Shown piece by piece: positions 27,991 to 35,544 of a stretch of DNA of 35,544 nucleotides (position 1 is the stretch's first letter; each line of letters begins with the position of its first letter). A program made the position numbers and the translations under genes. The notes beneath the pieces are model-generated. The model made no database searches. It was given only the letters and a program-made list of their open reading frames with translations, and was not told where the DNA came from. The stretch is from Candidatus Zixiibacteriota bacterium (lineage in GTDB: Bacteria; Zixibacteria; MSB-5A5; DSPP01), in NCBI GenBank assembly GCA_022614805.1, contig JAKEHY010000007.1, positions 1 to 35,544 on the forward strand, read 5' to 3'.

Positions 27991-30561
27991 CTACGGGGAA
28001 CAGAGGTTCCCCCCCCCAAACACCTTCCCCACAAGCGCAACAACGTCTGCGCCGCTCAAGACCGAATCGCAGTTGGTGTCCGTCACACACAGGGGGCAGG
28101 CTCCTACCCCCGCAAAGATGCAGTTGACTTCCAAAACCACGTCCGTGGCGGTGTGCAATCCGTCCCCGTTCAGGTCTCCCCGCATAAAGCAGTCGGAGAT
28201 GGTCTGATTTTCAAGGATGGTAAGCGCGCCATTGGTTGTGCTCGTCCTACCGGTGAAGTCAGCGTCGACCACCGCCAAATCCGGGTCGCCGTCGTTATCC
28301 AAATCCGCCGCCGTGAGGGAAAGGGGAAAAAGCCCGGCGCCGTATTCTATGGAGGGGGCAAAAGTGCCGTTTCCCAGATTTTCCAGAAAGGAGATGGAGT
28401 TGATGCCGTTGGCCGCCGTCACGATGTCCGGGTCCCCGTCCAGGTCGATGTCGGAGGCAAAGAGGGCCACGGCTCCGGCTCCCGGAGTGTAGCGCTGGGC
28501 GGGGCCGAACGTTCCATCGCCATTGTTAAAAAGCACCGCAACCGCATTGTCCGGTTCCACGGGTGTCCCTTCGAGGGTGGCGGCCAAATCAACGTGACCG
28601 TCCCCGTTAAAATCGGCGGCGGCTAACGAAACCGGAGCGCTGCCCACCCAATAAGAGACCCTGGTCGGGAAAGCTCCGGTGCTGTCGTTGAAAAGAATCG
28701 AAACCGAGTCGGGAACGCCAAGAGTCGTGCCCCTGTCGGCGGTAATCAGGTCCCAATCTCCATCCCCGTCCACGTCCGCCGAAGTAACAAACTCGGGCAG
28801 GGGGCCGGTGGGATAAGACTGCGCTACAGTGAAATTTCCACTGCTGTCGTTTTTTAAGATGGTGACAGTGGGTGGATTGGCATCGGCATTGGCCACCGCC
28901 AAGTCGATGCCGTTGACCCCGTCGAAATCCCGCGCGACGATGGAATACCCTCTTCCGGCGGCGTAATTCACCTGCGGGTCGAACTGCGGATTTAATACGG
29001 CGTTTCCTCTGTTTTTGAAAACAGACACACCCAATGTTGGGCTGCCCTGATTGGCGGCGGCTAAATCGAAATCCCCGTCGCCATCCACGTCCGCCACTGC
29101 CACACTGCGGAAATTCCCCCCGCCAAAAAAGACGGCCGGGGCAAAGGTTCCGTCCCCGTTGTTCCGGAAGAAGCACATCTGGTTCCGCGATCCTTGGAGC
29201 GCAACCGCCAAATCGACGTCGCCGTCGGCATCGAAGTCCGCCGCCACGACGTGTCGGGGACCGCTGCCGCTGCCGGTGGAGTACTCCCTCCCGGCCTCAA
29301 AGCTCCCGTCGCCGCCGTTGCGCAAAACCGCCAGCGAATGGCCGCTGATGCTGGTCACCACCAAATCGATGTCCCCGTCCCGGTCGTAGTCCCCGCCGTC
29401 AATCCAGTAAGGCGTGGCGGGGGAGAGGTAGTCCTTTTTGGGGGCGAACGTGGCGTTCCCGTTGTTCTTTAAAATCGAAACCGAGCCGGATTGGGCATTG
29501 GCGGCGGCAATGTCCAAATCGCCGTCCCCGTCCAAATCGGCGGCAAAAATGGAGCGGCAGCCGGTTCCGACCCGGAAGGTGTCCGGGGGGGCAAAAGTGG
29601 AATCATTCAGTCTTTGCACGGTGGGCCAGAGGTTTCTGAAAATGCAGACCAGCGGCCGCGGGTTGGCCTCGCCCGGGTCGGAGGAATCGGCCAGGGCCAA
29701 ATCGGCAAAGCCGTCTCCGTTGAAATCGGCCGCTATCACCTGTTGAGGATTGTAAAAGGTGTCCGAGAGGGGGGTGCCGACCATCGGGATTCTGAAGAAA
29801 ACCCGGGCGCTGTCGTCGTAAACGCCGGCGATGTTTGGCATCACCACCAGCCCGTTCCCCCCCAACGCCGGTTGGGGAGTGGCCTGGCGTAGAATGGAAA
29901 CGGAGAAGGCCAAATCCAGGTCCCCGTCGTTGTCCATATCAAAAGCCGCCATCGAGCGGGGCTGTATCCCCACGAACTTTATCGATTCGACCGGAAAGGC
30001 AGCCGCCCCGTGATTAATCAGAATCGAAGCGGTTCCGGAAGTAAAGTTGACCGTGGCAATGTCCATCAACTGCGGCTCCCCCGGGTTGACGACGTCGAAA
30101 TTCAGCGAATCCACCACCAGCGCCTTCGGGGTAAATTGCACGAAGCAGCTCAACCCCTCCTCAAACCCCCGCCCGAACCCCTTGTTCTTGAAAATCGTGA
30201 CATTGTTGGTATTCTCGTTGCAGGTGACGATGTCGACGTCCCCGTCCCGTTCCACGTCCTTGGCCACCACCGCCACCGGCGAGCCGACAAGGTGCAGGGC
30301 GGTGTCGCGGGAAAAGGTGCCGGCCCCGTTGTTTTTGAAGACAACAACCGTCGGAACGCCCGCCGTGTCCCCCTGAAAGTGACAGACCACCAAGTCCAAA
30401 TCCCCGTCCCCATCGATGTCCGCGGAGTGCACGCCGGTGGGCTTTTTGTCGGACAGATAGTTGGGCCAGCTGTCAAAAAGCGGCACGGCCGCCGAAAAGG
30501 AAAGTGCGGGAAAAACGAGAATAAAAAAAAGACCCAAAAGAGCCGAACGCTTTCCACACAT
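27991..30561 (-). CDS. Secreted FG-GAP/VCBS protein with 14 repeats and dockerin-like tail
   Basis: 856 residues from the ATG at 30561. AAGGAG lies 9 bases upstream, a signal peptide follows (LLGLFFILVFPALSFSA), and a near-consensus promoter at 30623-30651 lies inside the longer open frame, excluding earlier starts. About 14 VCBS units with loops such as DIDGDGDLDLVV, DLDGDGDLDIAA and DFNGDGHVDLAA. One unit, near residue 160, has lost its calcium loop (NFDVVNPGEPQLMDIAT). Two seven-bladed propellers are likely. The tail is dockerin-like (GDLNGDGLHTATDVVLEVNC, TDTNCDSVLSGADVVALVG). It is a paralog of the gene at 20557 with the same architecture. No catalytic domain is seen. Confidence 0.85.
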   Translation of the reverse strand: MCGKRSALLGLFFILVFPALSFSAAVPLFDSWPNYLSDKKPTGVHSADIDGDGDLDLVVCHFQGDTAGVPTVVVFKNNGAGTFSRDTALHLVGSPVAVVAKDVERDGDVDIVTCNENTNNVTIFKNKGFGRGFEEGLSCFVQFTPKALVVDSLNFDVVNPGEPQLMDIATVNFTSGTASILINHGAAAFPVESIKFVGIQPRSMAAFDMDNDGDLDLAFSVSILRQATPQPALGGNGLVVMPNIAGVYDDSARVFFRIPMVGTPLSDTFYNPQQVIAADFNGDGFADLALADSSDPGEANPRPLVCIFRNLWPTVQRLNDSTFAPPDTFRVGTGCRSIFAADLDGDGDLDIAAANAQSGSVSILKNNGNATFAPKKDYLSPATPYWIDGGDYDRDGDIDLVVTSISGHSLAVLRNGGDGSFEAGREYSTGSGSGPRHVVAADFDADGDVDLAVALQGSRNQMCFFRNNGDGTFAPAVFFGGGNFRSVAVADVDGDGDFDLAAANQGSPTLGVSVFKNRGNAVLNPQFDPQVNYAAGRGYSIVARDFDGVNGIDLAVANADANPPTVTILKNDSSGNFTVAQSYPTGPLPEFVTSADVDGDGDWDLITADRGTTLGVPDSVSILFNDSTGAFPTRVSYWVGSAPVSLAAADFNGDGHVDLAATLEGTPVEPDNAVAVLFNNGDGTFGPAQRYTPGAGAVALFASDIDLDGDPDIVTAANGINSISFLENLGNGTFAPSIEYGAGLFPLSLTAADLDNDGDPDLAVVDADFTGRTSTTNGALTILENQTISDCFMRGDLNGDGLHTATDVVLEVNCIFAGVGACPLCVTDTNCDSVLSGADVVALVGKVFGGGNLCSP

Positions 30562-30622
30562 CGAAGAAAACTCCTTATTTTTCCGGTTCAAAAAGACCCG
30601 CTTCCCAACGTCAAAACCTCCA

Positions 30623-30651
30623 ATTAAACAGTTTTTCCCCTCCGCTGTCAA
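30623..30651 (-). promoter_or_regulatory. Promoter of the second VCBS gene
   Basis: On the minus strand TTGACA (30651-30646), 17 bases, TTTAAT (30628-30623); predicted start near 30616, about 55 bases before the ATG. One of the strongest promoters in the window. Confidence 0.75.
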
Positions 30652-30910
30652 GCCGTTTGGAAGCCCTTTTTTTGAAACACCAAGAGGCCGCATACATTTT
30701 GCCATAAGGAAAGAAAACAAAAAGCGTGCCGGACGGCCCTCACCTTCGGCCGGCTCTAATCCTTTTCGAGCCAGCGCCTTAGCGGTTGAAAGAAACGGCT
30801 TTTTTTCGGCCGGGCGGCGAATTTCCGCCGAATCAAACCAAAATCGGCGGAAAAGGACTGGAATTGTCTCATTCTTGGCGCCGGTGGAAGGCTTTGCTTC
30901 CTGCCGGCTC

Positions 30911-30939
30911 TTGACACCCCGGCGTCAAACATCTATCGT
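30911..30939 (+). promoter_or_regulatory. Promoter of the CHAD-SixA operon
   Basis: TTGACA, 17 bases, TATCGT, with a start near 30946, 22 bases before the ATG. The -35 lies in an inverted repeat TTGACACC-CC-GGCGTCAA, a possible operator. The remaining divergent region 30652-30910 shows no gene or repeat. Confidence 0.55.
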
Positions 30940-30967
30940 TATCTTGAATCCCGCAGAAGGAATAGCA

Positions 30968-31441
30968 ATGGCCAAAGCCTGGAAAGTTCGAAACTTGAAT
31001 CCCGAAGAGCGGCTGGACGCGGGTTTGAAGAAAATACTCTCCGTCCGCTGGCGGGAGATGTGGTCCTATGAAAGGGGAACGGTGGAGATGAAGCGGACAA
31101 ACCCCCTGCACGATATGCGGGTGTCCGGGCGGCGGCTCGCGGCCGTCTTGAAAATCTTCGCGGCCGTTTTTCCGAAAAAGAAATTCAACGGCCACGCGAA
31201 ACGGCTGAAGGAGCTCATCCGCGCCCTGGGGCGGGTACGCCAGGAGGACGTTTTCATCGCCGAATTGGAAAAGGAGGCCAAAGCGTTTCCGCCGCCGGAA
31301 AAAAAGAGCGTACAGCTGCTTTTGGCCCGGCGGGAAGCGGTCCGGAAGGAGGCCCGGAAAATCCTCCTCCAAACCTTAAAAACCCTGAACCGGGACGGCT
31401 GTAAACGGGAGTTTTCGGATTTCCTGAACAAAGCCCTGTGA
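30968..31441 (+). CDS. CHAD domain protein, N-terminal half
   Basis: 157 residues. LHDMRVSGRRLAAVLKIF (about 48-65) is the first of the two conserved His-helix motifs of CHAD domains, helical, basic bundles that bind polyphosphate. A complete CHAD domain is about 250-300 residues with two four-helix halves, and this protein is only the first half. It stops at TGA (31439-31441); two codons later, in the same frame, the second half begins with ATG at 31448. Lys and Arg are abundant (KRTNPLHDMRVSGRR, KKKFNGHAKRLKELIR), consistent with binding a polyanion. Other genes in the window end in TGA, so the codon is a true stop here. Confidence 0.8.
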   Translation: MAKAWKVRNLNPEERLDAGLKKILSVRWREMWSYERGTVEMKRTNPLHDMRVSGRRLAAVLKIFAAVFPKKKFNGHAKRLKELIRALGRVRQEDVFIAELEKEAKAFPPPEKKSVQLLLARREAVRKEARKILLQTLKTLNRDGCKREFSDFLNKAL

Positions 31442-31447
31442 GTTTCC

Positions 31448-31936
31448 ATGCCGGCAAATTGGCGACCGAAAATAAAAAAAAGCCTCCGCGAGCAAGCGGC
31501 CGCGGTCGTGCCGCTCTTGTTTGAAGAATTCATCTCCCACCGCCAAGAAGCGCTGGCCGGCCCCCCGAGGCCCGACCGGCTGCACAAAATGAGAATCGCG
31601 GGGAAGCCCCTGCGCTATGTCTTGGAAACCTTCCGGCCCCTTTTCGGCCCGGCCTTCGAAAAGTGCTGTGTTGAAGTCAAGGAGCTGGTGGAACGGATGG
31701 GGGAAATCCACGACGCCGACGTGGCGTTGCCGATTTTCCGGGAGCATTTAAGCGAGCTTCTTTTCTTCAACCGGACGGCGGCCGGAAAAGAGGAAAAATT
31801 TCCCACCCGGCCGCTGCGGACCCTGATTCAAAAAACGAAATCGGAACGGGAGCGGCTGTTTGGCGAATTTGAAAAGACCCTGAACCGTTGGAAGCGGGAA
31901 GGCTTTGAGCGGAAAATTCGGGAATCTGTAAAATAG
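31448..31936 (+). CDS. CHAD domain protein, C-terminal half
   Basis: 162 residues. LHKMRIAGKPLRYVLETF (about 45-62) is the second conserved CHAD helix motif, with the His and Arg/Lys ligands kept; GEIHDADVALPIF follows. It is in the same frame as the upstream half and separated by one TGA and two codons. No strong ribosome site precedes its ATG, so translation may depend on the upstream gene. Either the two proteins assemble into one polyphosphate-binding bundle or a nonsense mutation split a single gene recently. SixA starts 2 bases after its stop; CHAD and SixA are often neighbours. Confidence 0.8.
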   Translation: MPANWRPKIKKSLREQAAAVVPLLFEEFISHRQEALAGPPRPDRLHKMRIAGKPLRYVLETFRPLFGPAFEKCCVEVKELVERMGEIHDADVALPIFREHLSELLFFNRTAAGKEEKFPTRPLRTLIQKTKSERERLFGEFEKTLNRWKREGFERKIRESVK

Positions 31937-31938
31937 TC

Positions 31939-32436
31939 ATGCGATTGTTTCTCATGCGCCATGCCATCGCTGTTCCCCGGGGAACCCCCGGCTATCCCAA
32001 AGACGACCGGCCCTTGACGCCGGCGGGAATAAAAAAAATGAAGGAAGCCGCCCTTGGAATGCCCAAAGTCGTTCAAAAGCCGGACGTCATTCTGACCAGC
32101 CCCTTCAAACGGGCTCTTCATACCGCCCAAATTGCGGCCAAGGCTTTGAAAGCGGAGAAAAAAGTAAAAATAGCCCAAAAACTTTCCCCCGGCGCCCGGC
32201 CGGAGGATTTTATGGAAGAGCTGGCGAAATACAAAACCGCCAAAAACGTTCTAATCGTCGGGCACGAGCCGGATTTGGGAAAATTCGCTTCGGCGCTCTT
32301 GGAAGCCCGGCCGAACTTCATCGAATTCCGCAAGGGGGGGTTGTGCCGGATTGACTGGGACGGCTTGCCGCCGCAAAACTCCGCCCGGCTGGTCTGGCAT
32401 CTGAAGCCGAAGTTTTTGCGCCGGTTGGCGGAGTAG
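31939..32436 (+). CDS. sixA: SixA-type phosphohistidine phosphatase
   Basis: 165 residues, histidine phosphatase superfamily. The catalytic LFLMRHAIA (about 3-11), TSPFKRALHTAQI (second Arg, about 54-66) and VGHEPDLGKF (second His, about 110-119) are all present. SixA removes phosphate from His of phosphotransfer proteins; the family also includes other small phosphatases, so the substrate is not certain. It is the last gene of the CHAD operon, and a role in polyphosphate or phosphohistidine handling is inferred from that context. Confidence 0.88.
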   Translation: MRLFLMRHAIAVPRGTPGYPKDDRPLTPAGIKKMKEAALGMPKVVQKPDVILTSPFKRALHTAQIAAKALKAEKKVKIAQKLSPGARPEDFMEELAKYKTAKNVLIVGHEPDLGKFASALLEARPNFIEFRKGGLCRIDWDGLPPQNSARLVWHLKPKFLRRLAE

Positions 32437-32479
32437 CCTCCCTTCTCATCTCCTCTCCCAGTCTAAAGAAACGCCCCAA

Positions 32480-35272
32480 CTACCGGATGATTACAATCTT
32501 CCCGACGTTCCGCCCCTCGGAAGACTCCACCACGTAGAGGTACAACCCCGCCACCACCAGCTGCGCATTGCGGGTGAGCAAATCCCAGAATTCATACCCC
32601 GAATCCGAGGCCGCCGGGTCTTTGTCGTGGTTTACCTGCTGCACCAAATCTCCATCCAAAGTGTAAATCCGAATCGTGCATTTGGGAGGCAGGTTGATGA
32701 AGTTTATCTTTTTGCTGCTCTGGGGATGGCCGGAAGCCGGCTGGTTCTTCTCAAAATGGCTGTAGTCCTCGTCTATCCGGTAGGGATTGGGATAAACCGA
32801 GATTTTCAACTCACCCGCTTTTCTGGCCGAATCGGTGGCCACCGGATAAATCAGCCGGGCGATGGCCGAAGTGGGCGGGGACTGCGATTCGATGTGCTGG
32901 TAGTAGGTCAGCATTCCGTTGTCGAAGGGAACGACTGCCAAGAAGAGCGGCTGGGAGGGGAAAAGCCCGGTCAGCTTCATCTGGTACCAGTAGGCGCTGT
33001 CGTTTTCCGGGTCGGTGACGGCGGGGAACATCCGGGCCTTCTCCAAGCCGGTGTTATATCCTTCCGGGATAAAATAAAAAACGGTGTCCACCCGTGCCGG
33101 AAGCCCGGAGGGGGACCGGCCGCAAGAGTCGCAAAAACGGACCCGCACGGCTGTTTTGTTCGTATCCGGCTTGCACCAGGGATTGTAGGGGGGAACAAGG
33201 GGAAGGTCACGGTAAGAGTACCTCGTCACTCTAATTACAAAAATTGGAGCATTGTACTTTTGCGGGTCAATCGGTTTGACAATGTTGCCCGGCTTGTTCA
33301 CACAGGTATCCCAGCGAAGGGCATAAAAATTCTGAATCTCCTCATAGGTCAAAGGCCGCTGCCGGGCCGGCTCCCAGCGGGTATCCAGGGTGTCATCAAA
33401 ATTATTGTAAGGGTCATCCGGGTCCGTGTAGCCGTTTCCGTTGACGTCCGGGTTTAAATAATGCACCCGCCAGTTCACTTTATCGAAGTAGCCGACGACG
33501 GCGTAGTTGAAGCCGTCGGTGGACATCTGCACCGAATATCCCTCGAAGTCTTTCAAGCCGGTAAAGGGGTCAATGGCATTTTCGGTTTCCCGTCCGAACC
33601 AGCGAATCGTGACCTCCCCTTCGGCGGTGGAAAATTCCACCTTCGGAAAGGGCGGCGGAGTCGGCCCCTTGAAGTCGGGGATGCCGTCCCCTATAAAACG
33701 GATGTCGTAAGTCGGAAATTGGGACTCGAATTGGCAGATGACCGTTGCAAGAACGTTCTCGTTGTCAAAAACGTTTTTGGCCATCCGCGCGTTGGCGATT
33801 AAAGCCCCGAGGTTAAGACGGTTCTGATAGGCCAGGATGCGGACGCTGTCCAGAAAGTCGGTGGAAGGATTCTGAAAATTGAAAGCATAGTTGGCCGGGT
33901 CGTCGTGAAACTTATCTCCCGCCAGCAGGACGAAAGTCAGAGGGACGCTCTCCCCCACCTCCAAATCGAACGGCCCTACGGACAAAAGAAAGCGGGAATC
34001 GGCTCCGCCGGCCAGGTCAATGGCCGCGTCTTGCGGCACCAAGGGCGGACGCCAGATTTCCTCAAACGGTCGGTTCTGATTCTTGGCGGAAAAAATCTGG
34101 TCGTAATCCTGCTCCCGGTTGGAAAGATAGAAATACTTCATTCTATCCCCCATCGGCTGGCCGTAATGGGCGAAGGAATTTTGCCGTCCCGGCAAATGCT
34201 GCGGCCCCCAGTCCAAAACCCCGTTGCTGTCCGGCACCCACCAGTTGAAGGCAATGTGAATGTTGGGGTCAGGAAGGGTACCGTGCACCCCCAGCAGCTC
34301 TCCGGCCCGCAAAACCCGCAGGCCGATACCCCCCGTGGGGCTTCTCACCCCGTACCCCCCGTTCTCTTGCGGGTCGCCGTCATTGTCGTAGGCGTAGGCC
34401 AAATTCAAAGTCTCCCGGCAAATCAAAAAGTACGGGTCGATTCCAGGCCCATTGGCGGCCGGGTCGGCGACTTTTAAGAAAGCCCCCGGCCTGAAAGCGG
34501 AGTAATCGTCGGTGTGAGTCAGCCGGTTGGCGTCGACACTGCCGATGTCCGGGTCCAGCAAAATGCCAAAATAAGCCTGCCGTATCGGCTCCGGCCCGAG
34601 GTTGGTCAGGGTATAGTCCAGCAAGACCCAGTCCTTGCCAAAATCCGCCGCCCAGGAATAACTCCGCTGTTCAATCTTCAAACCCAAGGGGTGAAACAAA
34701 TCTCCGGTTTCCGGGTCGGGCGAGGTCACCAGACGGGGGTCTTTAAGGGTGTCGTAGAAGACCGAAATAATGTCCAAATCCGAAACGGCGGCCGGGTTGT
34801 AATAGGGGCTGGTCGGCCGGGCCGAGCGCTTGAGGATGCTGCCGTAAGCCCCCGCTTCCGGATAAAGCTCCCGAATTCCCACCCAGCCGTCGCTGCCGAC
34901 AGAGACCAAGGTGTCATTTTCTTTACCGACGATTCCCCCCACCCAGAGCGCTCCCTGAAAAAGATATTCCACCCCCGACCCGCCCGGAAACTCGGCCGAA
35001 GAGGAAAAACCGCCCGTGAGACAGTCCCGGAAAAAAACGTTGCGCTGATTCCCCAAAATGCCCCAGTTCGAGACCGTCAGCCACAGCCGCCCGGTTTTGT
35101 GGGTGCATTGCTCCAAATTGGGGAGGGCCGTGATTTTGGACAGCTCGGAAAACGCCGGCCGGGCCGTGTCGATGGCCATCATCCGGGCAAAAAGCGGTGA
35201 AGCAATGGAACTAAACAGAAATGCAAAAGCGAGAAGAGTTGTCCGATTTAAATCCCACCGTTTGGCGCGCAT
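32480..35272 (-). CDS. Large secreted protein with C-terminal sorting domain
   Basis: 930 residues from the ATG at 35272, chosen because a good signal peptide (TTLLAFAFLFSSIASPLFA) follows. The frame is open 27 codons further upstream, but those residues look unlike a signal. Residues about 30-420 contain blocks common in uncultivated FCB-type secreted proteins (VSNWGILGN, GGSGVEYLFQGALWVGG, DYTLTNLGPEPIRQAYFGI), and later segments are fibronectin-like (VTIRWFGRE, FEGYSVQMSTDG). It ends in a FlgD/Por-type domain (VYPNPYRID, CTIRIYTLDGDLVQQV, AGLYLYVVESSEG, VGKIVIIR), the signature of type IX-like export. Function is unknown. It is convergent with sixA, 43 bases apart, with no clear terminator. 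Confidence 0.8.
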   Translation of the reverse strand: MRAKRWDLNRTTLLAFAFLFSSIASPLFARMMAIDTARPAFSELSKITALPNLEQCTHKTGRLWLTVSNWGILGNQRNVFFRDCLTGGFSSSAEFPGGSGVEYLFQGALWVGGIVGKENDTLVSVGSDGWVGIRELYPEAGAYGSILKRSARPTSPYYNPAAVSDLDIISVFYDTLKDPRLVTSPDPETGDLFHPLGLKIEQRSYSWAADFGKDWVLLDYTLTNLGPEPIRQAYFGILLDPDIGSVDANRLTHTDDYSAFRPGAFLKVADPAANGPGIDPYFLICRETLNLAYAYDNDGDPQENGGYGVRSPTGGIGLRVLRAGELLGVHGTLPDPNIHIAFNWWVPDSNGVLDWGPQHLPGRQNSFAHYGQPMGDRMKYFYLSNREQDYDQIFSAKNQNRPFEEIWRPPLVPQDAAIDLAGGADSRFLLSVGPFDLEVGESVPLTFVLLAGDKFHDDPANYAFNFQNPSTDFLDSVRILAYQNRLNLGALIANARMAKNVFDNENVLATVICQFESQFPTYDIRFIGDGIPDFKGPTPPPFPKVEFSTAEGEVTIRWFGRETENAIDPFTGLKDFEGYSVQMSTDGFNYAVVGYFDKVNWRVHYLNPDVNGNGYTDPDDPYNNFDDTLDTRWEPARQRPLTYEEIQNFYALRWDTCVNKPGNIVKPIDPQKYNAPIFVIRVTRYSYRDLPLVPPYNPWCKPDTNKTAVRVRFCDSCGRSPSGLPARVDTVFYFIPEGYNTGLEKARMFPAVTDPENDSAYWYQMKLTGLFPSQPLFLAVVPFDNGMLTYYQHIESQSPPTSAIARLIYPVATDSARKAGELKISVYPNPYRIDEDYSHFEKNQPASGHPQSSKKINFINLPPKCTIRIYTLDGDLVQQVNHDKDPAASDSGYEFWDLLTRNAQLVVAGLYLYVVESSEGRNVGKIVIIR

Positions 35273-35280
35273 ACCCGCAA

Positions 35281-35337
35281 TCACCGTAAAAGCCCACGGC
35301 CGGACGGCCCTATGTGGGGGATAGGGTTCGCCGCCAT
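35281..35337 (-). CDS. Possible 18-residue leader peptide
   Basis: AAGGAG lies 7 bases before ATG 35337, the best ribosome site near the start of the large secreted protein. The frame encodes MAANPIPHIGPSGRGLLR and stops 8 bases before ATG 35272. It may couple translation of the main gene, which has no good ribosome site of its own. It could also be chance, or mark a sequence error joining the two frames. Confidence 0.3.
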   Translation of the reverse strand: MAANPIPHIGPSGRGLLR

Positions 35338-35440
35338 CGCTTGTCTCCTTCATTCATAAATTACTCCCCCGGCAAGAGCTGTCAAGAAAATTTTGAACGG
35401 CCCTATGATACCCAACCCCCCCACTGTATTGTTTCCAGAC

Positions 35441-35544
35441 ATGGGTAAAAGATGGAAATACGCTCTCCATTATCGGGAAAAAGCGACTTTCTGGAACTCG
35501 GCGGTCTCTCGGCTTTGCCCGGCCGAATTTAGGCAAGGTCTTAT
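35441..35544 (+). CDS. Possible 5' end of a divergent gene
   Basis: ATG at 35441 opens a frame (MGKRWKYALHYREKATFWN ...) that runs to the window edge. No ribosome site is visible and only 34 codons are seen. Listed because it would be divergent from the large secreted protein; very uncertain. Confidence 0.2.
   Translation, partial: MGKRWKYALHYREKATFWNSAVSRLCPAEFRQGL

Noticed and set aside
31439-31441. Selenocysteine or recoded TGA within the CHAD gene
   Set aside because: No selenocysteine stem-loop is apparent, the position has no catalytic role, and gltX and other genes here end in TGA.
35354-35536. Minus-strand 60-codon frame at the right edge
   Set aside because: No ribosome site, no family resemblance, and low-quality composition; considered chance.

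Overview
The window looks like part of the chromosome of an uncultivated bacterium of the FCB type, possibly Zixibacteria or a relative. This is inferred from gene style, not from a marker tree. It is GC-rich and full of secreted proteins: FG-GAP/VCBS beta-propellers ending in dockerin-like tails, a multicopper oxidase and a 930-residue protein ending in FlgD/Por-type sorting domains, many lipoproteins, and a paralogous family of VGIGTT-repeat surface proteins. Intergenic DNA is packed with short palindromic repeats.

Layout. 1-2569 (minus): two members of the surface-protein family, the first running off the left edge. 2573-3197: a dense array of hairpin repeats. 3198-7015 (minus): aquaporin, multicopper oxidase and a Crp/Fnr regulator, with a TTGA-N6-TCAA box in front of the oxidase. 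7223-8638 (plus): vanadium haloperoxidase/PAP2-type lipoprotein. 8639-10166: repeats and small lipoproteins. 10266-11390: an orphan histidine-kinase DHp-like protein and a REP-associated tyrosine transposase (RAYT) bracketed by near-identical paired REP-like repeats. 11402-14017 (minus): Ski2-like helicase with a C-terminal winged-helix-like region. 14221-18953 (minus): two more surface-family genes with a decayed third 5' end between them. 19242-22899: a convergent pair of dockerin-tailed propeller proteins. 23149-26051 (plus): thioredoxin-like lipoprotein, GyrI-like protein, DUF3566-like membrane protein and gltX, followed by tRNA-Gln(CUG). 26700-30561: an unknown lipoprotein and a second VCBS/dockerin protein. 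30968-32436 (plus): a CHAD protein split by one in-frame stop, plus SixA. 32480-35272 (minus): large secreted protein with a sorting tail.

Most notable is a nested palindrome system. Several families of REP-like hairpins (feet GTAG/CTAC or GTTG/CAAC) are interrupted, often at the hairpin apex, by two smaller modules. Type I has a 22-nt core, CTTGTCCCGAG...TCGAGG. Type II is 31-34 nt, with ends CCTGGCC and CTCGGGCAGG around a variable core. For most interrupted sites the window also holds an uninterrupted copy of the same hairpin family. Type I modules also sit in frame inside three genes, and in two places one type I module lies inside another. A RAYT gene sits between REP pairs of one family, so a candidate mobilising enzyme is present.
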